Shown here piece by piece: positions 7,979 through 14,742 of a stretch of DNA of 20,929 nucleotides; position 1 is the stretch's first letter; every line of letters starts with the position of its first letter. This DNA is from an uncultured Solobacterium sp. (GTDB lineage: Bacteria > Bacillota_I > Bacilli_A > Erysipelotrichales > Erysipelotrichaceae). The DNA is taken from contig URYK01000046.1 of assembly GCA_900552125.1 (NCBI GenBank), forward strand, positions 1 to 20,929, written 5' to 3'. The translations under genes were made by a program, and so were the position numbers. The notes under the pieces are model-generated. The model was not told the DNA's origin. It searched no databases and was given only the letters and a program-made list of their open reading frames with translations.

Positions 7979-9511
7979 ATGAACAATAGAGTTATGAAAA
8001 TCGTTGATGTTCTCTTAAAGGAAGACTCCTATATAACAATTGACAAAATTTCTGAAACATTAAATGTATCTAATAAAACCATTCGTAATGATCTTCAAAT
8101 TGTAGAAGAGTATTTAAATGAAAATAATCTTCAACTTATTAAAAAAACTGGTGTTGGTATTTGCATAGAAGGTTCAATCAAAGATAAACTTCTTGTAATG
8201 CAAACTGTTAAAGAAAAAAATAAAACATTAGCTGATTTTTCTCCACAAGCACGTCAAATTTATATTGGAATGCAACTTTGTATTTTTGACAACTGTCGTA
8301 TTTATGAATTAAGTAAACAGTTATATGTATCTAGAGCTACTATCCATAAAGATATAATTGCATTAACAACAAATTTAGATACTTTCAAAATCTCAATAAT
8401 ACGTAAAAATAATAATGGAATAACTATGGTTGGAAAAGAAAAAAATATTAGAAATTTTTTACTTGAATTAATGTTAAGAGATAATGGTTACCAAACATTT
8501 GTAGAAATCATTAAAAAAGAAAAGTACACATGTAATGGTTCTTTTGTGTATCCAGGATTAGAAGTTACAGATGATGAACTTAAAGACTTTATCCATTGTA
8601 TAATGCGTTCTGGAAATCATTACATAAATTCCCTATCTTTTCCTTCATTGATCCATGTATTATTACGTATGTTTGTTACATATTTAAGAATTCAAGATCA
8701 CCATCTCATTCAACTATCTGATAGCTTTGTCAGTGATTTAAAGAAAGAACCTTTCTACAAAGACGCTAGAGATTTATGTGATCGTTTATCAAATCACTAT
8801 CGTATTACGATTCCAGAAATGGAAATCCGTTATCTTCAAGTTTATTTTCTTGCATTACAGAATAGTTTAGATTTAAGCAAAGAAGATCAAAAAGAAGCTA
8901 AACAATTAACAAAAGAGTTAATCTCTTCATGGAGTAAACAGTTAAATCTTCCTTTTGATAAAGATCAAGATTTATTTCAATCCATCTATGAATACCTTGG
9001 TCCTGCCATTATCCGTTTCCGCCATGGAATCCCAAATGAGAATCCATTAATGCAAGAAATAAAAACTTTATATACCCATACTTTCCAGATAACGAAAGAA
9101 AGTATTTCCTGTATTGAAGATCATTTTCATTGCAAAGTCAGTGATGATGAAATAGGATTTTTAACTCTTTATCTTGCTGTCTCTTTAGACAATATGAAAG
9201 AACCTCTAAATACAATTTTGGTTGCTCACGGTGGGGCTGCTGCATCAAAACTTTTATGCAACAAATTATCTTCACAAATTCCTGAAATCAATATAGTTTC
9301 ACAAGAGAACTTTTTCTCAATCTATGATTATGATTTACATAATATAGATTTGATCATCAGTACCATGGAACTAAACTTAAATACATCTATTCCAATCATT
9401 CAAGTTAATTCGCTTGTACATGATTATGATATAACACGCCTTAGAAATCTTATTCTTAAATACTTTAGAATTAAGAATGACCCTTATAACTTCAAAAAAA
9501 GCAATGTATAA
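7979..9511 (+). CDS. PRD-domain transcriptional regulator (MtlR/LicR/ManR-like) with HTH domains and degenerate EIIB-like domain
   Basis: DNA-binding regulator controlled by PTS phosphorylation, 510 residues. Layout: N-terminal HTH (about 1-60, with a recognition helix in NVSNKTIRNDL), second Mga-type HTH (about 90-160, VSRATIHKDI), PRD1 (about 195-300), PRD2 (about 310-405), and an EIIB(Gat)-like domain (about 411-495); there is no C-terminal EIIA-like domain. It lacks the RNA-binding CAT domain of BglG antiterminators, so it should act on DNA. Each PRD keeps its first conserved His (His226, His349), but the second is replaced (about Tyr289, Tyr398). The EIIB-like loop ILVAHGGAAASK has Ala416 where a phosphocysteine is expected. 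It probably controls the surrounding PTS genes. It is convergent with the EIIA gene and shares a terminator with it. Confidence 0.9.
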   Translation: MNNRVMKIVDVLLKEDSYITIDKISETLNVSNKTIRNDLQIVEEYLNENNLQLIKKTGVGICIEGSIKDKLLVMQTVKEKNKTLADFSPQARQIYIGMQLCIFDNCRIYELSKQLYVSRATIHKDIIALTTNLDTFKISIIRKNNNGITMVGKEKNIRNFLLELMLRDNGYQTFVEIIKKEKYTCNGSFVYPGLEVTDDELKDFIHCIMRSGNHYINSLSFPSLIHVLLRMFVTYLRIQDHHLIQLSDSFVSDLKKEPFYKDARDLCDRLSNHYRITIPEMEIRYLQVYFLALQNSLDLSKEDQKEAKQLTKELISSWSKQLNLPFDKDQDLFQSIYEYLGPAIIRFRHGIPNENPLMQEIKTLYTHTFQITKESISCIEDHFHCKVSDDEIGFLTLYLAVSLDNMKEPLNTILVAHGGAAASKLLCNKLSSQIPEINIVSQENFFSIYDYDLHNIDLIISTMELNLNTSIPIIQVNSLVHDYDITRLRNLILKYFRIKNDPYNFKKSNV

Positions 9512-9530
9512 AGAAATCATTGCTTTTTTA
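9494..9530. terminator. Bidirectional terminator between PRD regulator and EIIA genes
   Basis: Arms AAAAAAAGCAATG and CATTGCTTTTTT flank an 11-base loop that contains the PRD regulator's stop codon. The T-tract on the plus strand and the A-tract, read as T on the minus strand, serve both converging genes. Confidence 0.87.
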
Positions 9531-9533
9531 TCT

Positions 9534-10016
9534 TTAAATCGTATAAGTAACAACAACACTTTCTCCGCCTTTTACATTTTCTATATCTTCTTTGCGGAAT
9601 TCTTTATAACTATCTTTATTTGTAAATACTACAATAACAGTTAAATCATAGCCTTTTTCCTCTAAATACTGACGATCGAATTTAACTAGGGCTTCTCCTT
9701 TTTTTACTGTTTTCCCTTGTTCACAGAAACAAGTAAAACCTTTTCCTTCTTCATTTACTGTTTCAATACCAATATGAATTAATATTTCCATTCCATTATC
9801 TAATGTTAATCCTACTGCATGATTACTAGGGAAAAGCATGCTTACAGTTGCATCTGCACACGCATAAACTGTATCACCAGTAGATGCTATCGCAAAACCA
9901 TCACCCATCATTTTTTGAGAAAAGACCGGGTCATTAACTTTTTCAATAGAAATTAATTTTCCATCCACAACCGCAACTAATTCTTCTCTTTTATTTTTTT
10001 TCATAAAACCAAACAT
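9534..10016 (-). CDS. PTS EIIA component, glucose (Crr) type
   Basis: Soluble phosphocarrier that passes phosphate from HPr to an EIIB domain, here most plausibly that of the EIIBC at 4821-6434. The single domain of about 160 residues has both active-site histidines: SNHAVG (His66) and EILIHIGI (His81, the phosphorylated one). VKFDRQYLEEKGYD is typical of the family C-terminus. The start at 10014-10016 is preferred over the ATG two codons upstream, because GGAGG directly abuts that first ATG but sits seven bases before the chosen one. An extended -10 (TGATATAGT on the minus strand) lies upstream. The sequence does not show whether it also acts in general catabolite control. Confidence 0.93.
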   Translation of the reverse strand: MFGFMKKNKREELVAVVDGKLISIEKVNDPVFSQKMMGDGFAIASTGDTVYACADATVSMLFPSNHAVGLTLDNGMEILIHIGIETVNEEGKGFTCFCEQGKTVKKGEALVKFDRQYLEEKGYDLTVIVVFTNKDSYKEFRKEDIENVKGGESVVVTYTI

Positions 10017-10043
10017 AATCATACCTCCAAATAGTTTAATTCA

Positions 10044-10097
10044 ACTATATCACATGAATATCTTACATGTTTTCTGCTTAAATTACAATCGCTTACA
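10044..10097 (-). promoter_or_regulatory. EIIA promoter with upstream cre-like box
   Basis: Minus strand: extended -10 TGA-TATAGT (10044-10052) without a clear -35. Between lies a short inverted repeat ACATG-N9-CATGT (10052-10070). Farther upstream TGTAAGCGATTGTA (10084-10097) has a perfect cre left half and a weaker right half. The cre call is moderate. Confidence 0.5.
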
Positions 10098-10118
10098 AAG
10101 TTATTTATTTTCCGCATT

Positions 10119-10174
10119 AATAAGGTAATAATTAACGCTAATGTTTATAAATTGCCTTATTGATAAGGATAAGA
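10119..10174. promoter_or_regulatory. AATAAGG-box inverted repeats between EIIA and epimerase genes
   Basis: AATAAGGTAA (10119-10128) and TTGCCTTATT (10152-10161) form a 10-base inverted pair with one mismatch, centres 33 bases apart, close to three helical turns. The right arm overlaps a second palindrome, CCTTAT-TG-ATAAGG. The same AATAAGGCAA word recurs at 13839-13848 in another divergent region of the block. Candidate operator for a shared regulator. Confidence 0.45.
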
Positions 10175-10190
10175 TTACTCTTATAAAGTA

Positions 10191-10220
10191 TTGCGAATGA
10201 TAATAAAAACAGTTTACAAT
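10191..10220 (+). promoter_or_regulatory. Promoter of the epimerase-family gene
   Basis: -35 TTGCGA (10191-10196), 18-base spacer, -10 TACAAT (10215-10220), about 30 bases before the ATG and just ahead of AAGGAGG. It lies downstream of the AATAAGG repeats. Confidence 0.6.
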
Positions 10221-10251
10221 AAAGGCGTAGAAAGACAAGGAGGAATTTACT

Positions 10252-10968
10252 ATGAAACATATTAAAATTGCGGCTGGACTAGCACATGTTAATTACGGAA
10301 GAATCGCAGATCTTGTAAAAGAAGTTAGTGATGCTGGAGTTGATTATATTCACTCAGATGCTGCTGATATGCATGATCTTCAAAATATGAAATTAATGGG
10401 TGGACATCAGATTATTGCTGGAATTCGTCCTGAAACTGACAAACCTATTGAATGTCATATTTATACAGTTAGCATGGATAAAATGTTTATTGAACAAATC
10501 GATGAAGCAGGTGCAGATATGCTAATCATTCCTGCAGAACATTTCATTGGTGCTCAACTTGCTTATATCATTAACTGGTGTCGTGAACGTAAAATAAAAG
10601 TTGGTTTAACACTAGGATGCTATACTCCACTATGCTTTGTAGAAGAAAGTATTTATGATATCGACCGTCTTCACATCGTAACTCATGGTGTAGATGAAAC
10701 TGACGGAAAAGATAACTGGGGATGGAGAAAAAGCGCTATTGACTTAGTTCAACGTGCTCGTAAAATGATCGATGAAAAAAATCCAAAATGTGAATTAGCT
10801 ATCGACGGAGGATTACGTGCAGATAACATGGAAAAACTTATTGAATGTAATCCTGATGTTATTGTACTATCTAGTGCAATCTTTAAAGATCCAGATGGAC
10901 CAGCAGCCGGTGTAAAAAAATGTAGAGCCGCTATTGATGCAGCAGCAGAAAAATTTAACCTTGAATAA
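10252..10968 (+). CDS. Ribulose-phosphate 3-epimerase family protein
   Basis: TIM-barrel sugar-phosphate epimerase family (Rpe/AlsE-like), 238 residues. The metal-ligand pattern of the family is visible: His34 and Asp36 in YIHSDAADMHD, His69 in IECHIYT, and Asp185 in AIDGGLRADN. The usual loop MTVNPGFGGQ is replaced by THGVDETDGKDNWGW, and the first strand differs from housekeeping Rpe, so it is probably a paralogue acting on a different ketose phosphate rather than the pentose-phosphate enzyme. It has a strong AAGGAGG site and its own promoter, divergent from EIIA. Its final 32 bases overlap the start assigned to the YitT gene. Substrate unknown; a link to the PTS sugar is inferred from context. 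Confidence 0.85.
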   Translation: MKHIKIAAGLAHVNYGRIADLVKEVSDAGVDYIHSDAADMHDLQNMKLMGGHQIIAGIRPETDKPIECHIYTVSMDKMFIEQIDEAGADMLIIPAEHFIGAQLAYIINWCRERKIKVGLTLGCYTPLCFVEESIYDIDRLHIVTHGVDETDGKDNWGWRKSAIDLVQRARKMIDEKNPKCELAIDGGLRADNMEKLIECNPDVIVLSSAIFKDPDGPAAGVKKCRAAIDAAAEKFNLE

Positions 10969-11623
10969 TAAAAAGAGCTCTCTTAAAGAGAGTTCTTTTA
11001 AAGAAAATACCATCCTTTCCTTTGTAAAGGATTATGGATGGATTACATTTGCTGCTGCCATTACAGCTCTTGCTGTTAACTTTTTCTTTATTTATACCGG
11101 TCTTGCTCCAGGAGGAATAACAGGATTATCTCTGGTATGCTCTACTATTATTGGAATACCTGTTTCTACTATGTCTTTATGTATCTCGATTCCTCTATTA
11201 ATTTTATCAACACTTGTATTAGGAAAAAGTTTTGGAATCAAAACATTATACATTACACTTGTAACTCCTTTATTCATGAAAATAATTCCAGAAATACATA
11301 TAACACAAGGATTATATGAAATACATCCTATTCTTGAGCTTGTAGTTGCTGGATTATTAGGAGGTTTTCTAGTAGGTGCTGCCATTGGAGTTGCACTAAA
11401 TCATGAATGTGCTACAGGAGGTACAGATGTAATTGCATTATTAATTCAATACGTTTTCAAGTTTCTAAAACTTAGTGTGATTTTATTCTTCCTTGATGGA
11501 TCAGTTGTCATTGCATCAGGAGTAATCACAAACAATGTCTTAATATCTGTATTTAGTTTTCTATCACTAATGGTTATCATTAAAACAATAAGTTTTGTCA
11601 CTAAACATAAATTTACCGCTTAA
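10937..11623 (+). CDS. YitT family membrane protein lacking the C-terminal DUF2179 domain
   Basis: Integral membrane protein of the YitT/DUF161 family, function unknown. Seen: about five to six hydrophobic segments between residues 35 and 220, with the family signature LAPGGITGLSLV after the first segment and the repeat-like HECATGGTDVIALLI in the second half. It has 228 residues, whereas typical YitT proteins have about 280-290 with a soluble C-terminal domain; here the gene stops after the last helix inside a terminator, so the short form looks genuine. The start is uncertain: the ATG at 10937 (or a TTG at 10934) lies inside the preceding gene, no good ribosome site is present, and no in-frame ATG, GTG or TTG follows before the first helix except a TTG at 10961. 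Re-initiation after the epimerase stop is likely. Confidence 0.8.
   Translation: MQQQKNLTLNNKKSSLKESSFKENTILSFVKDYGWITFAAAITALAVNFFFIYTGLAPGGITGLSLVCSTIIGIPVSTMSLCISIPLLILSTLVLGKSFGIKTLYITLVTPLFMKIIPEIHITQGLYEIHPILELVVAGLLGGFLVGAAIGVALNHECATGGTDVIALLIQYVFKFLKLSVILFFLDGSVVIASGVITNNVLISVFSFLSLMVIIKTISFVTKHKFTA
10973..10999 (+). terminator. Hairpin with T-rich tail inside the 5' end of the YitT gene
   Basis: AAGAGCTCTC / GAGAGTTCTT (one G-U pair, loop TTAAA) followed by TT, starting five bases after the epimerase stop. It looks like a weak terminator or attenuator for the epimerase gene but lies within the assigned YitT reading frame. Confidence 0.5.
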
Positions 11624-11640
11624 TGCGGTTTTTCTTTTAT
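11613..11640 (+). terminator. Terminator of the YitT gene
   Basis: Stem ACCGC / GCGGT with loop TTAAT, then TTTTCTTTTA. The YitT stop codon lies in the loop. Confidence 0.7.
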
Positions 11641-11735
11641 TGTTTGTTCAGAAAAGGAGTACTAAACCTGTCGTATTCAATGCCCTTAATATTCTCGAAG
11701 AGCATCATCAAACACATGAACTCAACAAATAAAAG

Positions 11736-11786
11736 GATAAAACAGGTAGATATGACTGGAATATTCAATCATATCTACCTGCTTAT
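11736..11786. repeat. Long perfect inverted repeat between converging genes
   Basis: CAGGTAGATATGA (11743-11755) and TCATATCTACCTG (11769-11781) pair over 13 bases with a 13-base loop. GATAA and TTATC outside them extend the stem by five pairs after a small bulge. There is no clean U-tract on either side. The rest of the stretch 11641-11742 shows no gene that I can support. Confidence 0.7.
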
Positions 11787-11794
11787 CTTTATCT

Positions 11795-11824
11795 CTAAAA
11801 AAAGAAACGCTGTAAAACGTTTCT
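11795..11824 (-). terminator. Terminator of the ADH-HAD operon
   Basis: Minus strand: AGAAACG / CGTTTCT with an 8-base loop followed by TTTTTT. The HAD gene's TAG stop overlaps the start of the stem. Confidence 0.88.
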
Positions 11825-12644
11825 ATTTATTATGTAAAACATATTTTGATATTGCCTTGGCAACACCATCATTTTTATAGTCATCTGTAACGAAATTACA
11901 ATATGATTTAACTTCTTCACTAGCATTTCCCATTGCGATGCTTACACCAGCTAATTGAAACATTGGAATATCATTATTACCATCTCCAATAGCCATTAAT
12001 TCCTTTGACGTTATTTGTAAATCTCGCAAGGCATTTTGTATTGCTTTACCCTTATTTACTTCTTCAGCATTTATATCAAAACTAATTTTTTGATAATCTG
12101 TAACACTGATATTCTTTATACATTCTATCTCTTTTCTTAAAGATGCTAGCTTATTTTCATCAAAATCATATACCAAGACTTTAGCAATACTGTTTGCTTT
12201 CTGCTTTAATTCATCCCAGCTAAGACTTGTAAAAGATTCAACTCTACAATCACTTGGCATCTGTTCATTCATATGATCATAGAGAAATCTTTGATCATAT
12301 GCTTCGTGAGTATAAAAATATTTTTTTCCTTTAAAAAAGGCATGAGCACTAGAATACTTTTTCAATATATCAATGATATTAGGCAATGCTTCATCTTTAA
12401 TTAAGTTCTCCTGTATGTGATTCCCTATCTCACATATAGCTCCATTAGCCGCAATAACACCTACTCTATCATCAATTTTCTTTGCTAACATTTTAGTAAA
12501 ACAATATGGTCTACCTGTTACCAAAATAACTTTTATTCCTTTATTTATACAGTCTCTAAGTGCTTGTATATTTGCAGTGCTGATTGTATTATTTTGAATT
12601 AATGTACCGTCTAAATCTAAAGCTATTAAACGAATATTATCCAT
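11823..12644 (-). CDS. Cof-type HAD superfamily sugar-phosphate phosphatase
   Basis: Cytoplasmic Mg-dependent phosphatase of the Cof (IIB) subfamily, 273 residues. Seen: motif I ALDLDGTL with nucleophile Asp10 and Asp12, motif II VTGRP (about 43-47), a central cap domain, and motif III/IV GDGNNDIPMF with AMGNASEEVK near the C-terminus. Members usually hydrolyse phosphosugars or flavin/pyridoxal phosphates; the specific substrate cannot be read from sequence. Its ATG overlaps the end of the alcohol dehydrogenase gene by eight bases (ATGGATAA), implying translational coupling and a shared pathway. It is the last gene of that operon. Confidence 0.92.
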   Translation of the reverse strand: MDNIRLIALDLDGTLIQNNTISTANIQALRDCINKGIKVILVTGRPYCFTKMLAKKIDDRVGVIAANGAICEIGNHIQENLIKDEALPNIIDILKKYSSAHAFFKGKKYFYTHEAYDQRFLYDHMNEQMPSDCRVESFTSLSWDELKQKANSIAKVLVYDFDENKLASLRKEIECIKNISVTDYQKISFDINAEEVNKGKAIQNALRDLQITSKELMAIGDGNNDIPMFQLAGVSIAMGNASEEVKSYCNFVTDDYKNDGVAKAISKYVLHNK

Positions 12645-13755
12645 ATGCTTCTACTAAGATTGATTCTAATTCTTCTCTTGAGCCAAATGGTAAATGATCT
12701 AAAACTGGAGAAGCTAAAATTTCTTTAAACTCTTCTTCACTAACATTAAAATCTTTTAATGTTTTATATAATCCTATGGATTTCAAGAAAGAAACAATAC
12801 TTTCATATAGATCATTTGAACCAAACAATTTTTCAACATCTGCAAACTTCTCAGCATTTCTTTCTTTCATCTGTTTAATAAATGGTGGGAATACAACAGC
12901 TAATGCTTCTCCATGAGGTAGATGAACAATACCACCAATAATTTCTGATAATGGATGTGGTGCACTTGCGCCTGAATTTGCCAATGCTCGTCCAGCCAAA
13001 GTATCTGCTAAACACATATTACTACGATACTCTATATTTTGTGAATCATCCAATACTTTAGGTAGATTTTCAATTACTAAGCGCATAGCTTCCATAGAAT
13101 CCATTGCACTATATTTAGATGCATTTGAATTAATATAACTTTCAAAAGCATGCGTAAAGGCATCAAAACCTGTTGCTGCAGTCATTCTTTTTGGTAATGT
13201 CAACATTAATTCAGGATCAAGAATTGTTTCTTTTGAAAAATTATCTGGATGGAAAAAAGTAATTTTTTCTTTTCCTCTAGTAATTACAGCTGCCTGTGTT
13301 ACCTGAGAACCTGTTCCTGAAGTAGTTGGAACACTTATTAAAGGCAAATGCTTTTCACTATAAGATGAGTAATAAGTAAATGGAGAAGTATAATTTTGAA
13401 ATAAGAAATCCCAATCAATTGATTCTTTTCCATTCGCAAATGCAATTGCTTTTGCAGTGTCCATTGAACTTCCTCCACCGACTGCAAGAACAAAATCAGC
13501 AGGATTTTCCTTCAACAAATTAAAGCCTTCTTCCACAATCTCTACACTTGGATTTGGTTCAACTTTATCAAAATGTGTTACTTCAATACCTTCTGCACTC
13601 AATAGACCTTTAATTCTATCATACAAAGGCTGTAAAGGTGCATCTGGTGTTGTAACTAAAAAACAACGATTTCCATACTCTTTACACACTTTTCCAATAT
13701 TTTCTAGATATCCTTTCCCAAAGTGTAACTTCGTTGGTTGATAATAATGAAACAT
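12637..13755 (-). CDS. Iron-containing (group III) alcohol dehydrogenase
   Basis: NAD(P)H-dependent dehydrogenase that interconverts an alcohol and an aldehyde or ketone, 372 residues. Seen: the nucleotide-binding loop GGGSSMDTAKA at 93-103, PTTSGTGS at 143-150, and four metal ligands Asp198, His202 (GFDAFTHAFE), His267 (ASAPHPLSE) and His281 (HLPHGEA). The spacing resembles FucO-type lactaldehyde reductases and butanol dehydrogenases, so a fermentative reductase role is likely. It is the first gene of an operon with the HAD phosphatase and divergent from the transaldolase-family gene. The ATG is preceded by AGGAGG. In this setting it may reduce an aldehyde released by an aldolase or transaldolase step, which is inference. 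Confidence 0.93.
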   Translation of the reverse strand: MFHYYQPTKLHFGKGYLENIGKVCKEYGNRCFLVTTPDAPLQPLYDRIKGLLSAEGIEVTHFDKVEPNPSVEIVEEGFNLLKENPADFVLAVGGGSSMDTAKAIAFANGKESIDWDFLFQNYTSPFTYYSSYSEKHLPLISVPTTSGTGSQVTQAAVITRGKEKITFFHPDNFSKETILDPELMLTLPKRMTAATGFDAFTHAFESYINSNASKYSAMDSMEAMRLVIENLPKVLDDSQNIEYRSNMCLADTLAGRALANSGASAPHPLSEIIGGIVHLPHGEALAVVFPPFIKQMKERNAEKFADVEKLFGSNDLYESIVSFLKSIGLYKTLKDFNVSEEEFKEILASPVLDHLPFGSREELESILVEAYG

Positions 13756-13781
13756 AATATAATTCCTCCTTATCTATTGTA

Positions 13782-13811
13782 ATTATACTTGCTTTTCTTT
13801 CCTTAAATGAA
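13782..13811 (-). promoter_or_regulatory. Promoter of the ADH-HAD operon
   Basis: Minus strand: perfect -10 TATAAT (13782-13787), 18-base spacer, -35-like TTCATT (13806-13811), about 25 bases before the ATG. Confidence 0.55.
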
Positions 13812-13838
13812 CAGTATAGTAAAAAACACTTCCATAAT

Positions 13839-13871
13839 AATAAGGCAAGAAATTATATGTTATTTTTTGCC
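13839..13871. promoter_or_regulatory. AATAAGGCAA box within a hairpin, between ADH and transaldolase-family genes
   Basis: AATAAGGCAA (13839-13848) repeats exactly the word found reverse-complemented at 10152-10161. GGCAAGAAAT (13844-13853) also pairs with ATTTTTTGCC (13862-13871) with one G-T mismatch. Candidate shared operator upstream of the ADH promoter. Confidence 0.4.
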
Positions 13872-13892
13872 ACAAACTTATTCCTAAAAGAG

Positions 13893-13926
13893 TTACATTT
13901 CTAAAATTTTTTACAGTTAAATGTAA
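13893..13926. promoter_or_regulatory. TTACATTT inverted repeat upstream of the transaldolase-family gene
   Basis: Perfect 8-base arms TTACATTT (13893-13900) and AAATGTAA (13919-13926). A third TTACA (13911-13915) also pairs with the right arm (TTACA-N6-TGTAA). A TTACAT-N18-TTAAAT promoter-like pair is contained in it, which would start transcription near 13929, ahead of AGGAGG at 13944-13949. An operator-plus-promoter reading is tentative. Confidence 0.35.
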
Positions 13927-13958
13927 GTATACTTTAGATATATAGGAGGAAAACTTAT

Positions 13959-14609
13959 ATGTTATATTTAATTGACACAGCTTCTATTGAAGAAGCAAAT
14001 GATGCTTTATCTCTAGGTGTTCATGGTGTGACTTCGAATACAAGTATGTACTTTAAAGAAAATATTGGATTAAAAGATTTTGTTAAACATTATGCCCAAA
14101 AGAACCTTCCTTTTTTAAGTGGAGAAGTAATTGGAACGTATGATGAAATGCTTAAACAAGCAATGGAACTACATACAATAGACCCAGAAATCGTTATTAA
14201 AATAAACTTTTCTTGTGATGGTTTAAGACTTGTACGTCATCTACATGAGAATAATATTAAAACTGCTATGACTTTAATTTTCACTATGTCACAGGCTGTT
14301 GCGGCAATCAATGCAGGTGCTGATTACCTATTCTTCTTTATTGGTCGAAATGAAGAAAATGGAAGTGATGGAATATCCATTCTTGAAAGCATTCAAACAA
14401 TGATAGATAAAAAACAGTATACAGTAAAAACAGTAGCTGCATCTATTAAAAATTTGTATCAATTAGAAAAATTAGCATCAATTCATGTAGATTATGCTGC
14501 TATACCATATAGTTTATTATTAAAGTCCTTTAATCATCCACTTACCGAAAGTGGCGCTAAGAAATTTGAAGACGATTATTATACAAATAAACTTAACAAT
14601 ATTAATTAA
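13959..14609 (+). CDS. Small transaldolase / fructose-6-phosphate aldolase family protein
   Basis: Class I (Schiff-base) aldolase-fold enzyme of the TalC/FSA subfamily, 216 residues against about 220 for E. coli FSA. Seen: MLYLIDTAS with Asp6, SNTS in place of the usual TNPS (Asn27), the Schiff-base Lys81 in IVIKINFSCDGL (usual KVPVT), Arg130 in FFFIGRNEE, and TVAASIKN. Two catalytic positions differ from FSA: Glu56 stands where FSA has a Gln, and Phe127 where FSA has its catalytic Tyr. Transaldolases carry Glu and Phe there, so transaldolase activity, or a new specificity, is more likely than fructose-6-phosphate cleavage. An AGGAGG site is present and the gene ends in a strong terminator. 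It sits divergent from the ADH operon. Confidence 0.9.
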   Translation: MLYLIDTASIEEANDALSLGVHGVTSNTSMYFKENIGLKDFVKHYAQKNLPFLSGEVIGTYDEMLKQAMELHTIDPEIVIKINFSCDGLRLVRHLHENNIKTAMTLIFTMSQAVAAINAGADYLFFFIGRNEENGSDGISILESIQTMIDKKQYTVKTVAASIKNLYQLEKLASIHVDYAAIPYSLLLKSFNHPLTESGAKKFEDDYYTNKLNNIN

Positions 14610-14636
14610 ACGAGTACGATTAAACTCGTTTTTTTA
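14608..14636 (+). terminator. Terminator of the transaldolase-family gene
   Basis: AAACGAGT / ACTCGTTT stem with an 8-base loop and a run of Ts, abutting the stop codon. Confidence 0.88.
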
Positions 14637-14673
14637 GTAATTCTATTAACATTTACTTATTATATACATATAA

Positions 14674-14720
14674 TTTACAGTTTTATCACTCTCACATATT
14701 ATAAATATGATAATATCATA
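14674..14720 (+). promoter_or_regulatory. Promoter of the alkyltransferase gene with a start-site palindrome
   Basis: -35 TTTACA (14674-14679), 17-base spacer, -10 TATTAT (14697-14702). A perfect odd palindrome TATGATA-A-TATCATA (14706-14720) sits at the expected start point, where a repressor could bind. Confidence 0.6.
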
Positions 14721-14742
14721 ATATATAACTGGAGGTCATCTC

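Noticed and set aside
7979..9511. PRD protein as a BglG-type RNA antiterminator, with the 6505-6525 repeat as its RNA target
   Set aside because: The N-terminus has DNA-binding HTH domains rather than the RNA-binding CAT domain, and no terminator overlaps the repeat.
11640..11732. Short plus-strand frame ending in ALNILEEHHQTHELNK and the overlapping 85-codon frame at 11623-11880
   Set aside because: The first has only a TTG start in a terminator T-tract and no recognised homology; the second starts within the YitT terminator and runs into the HAD gene on the opposite strand.
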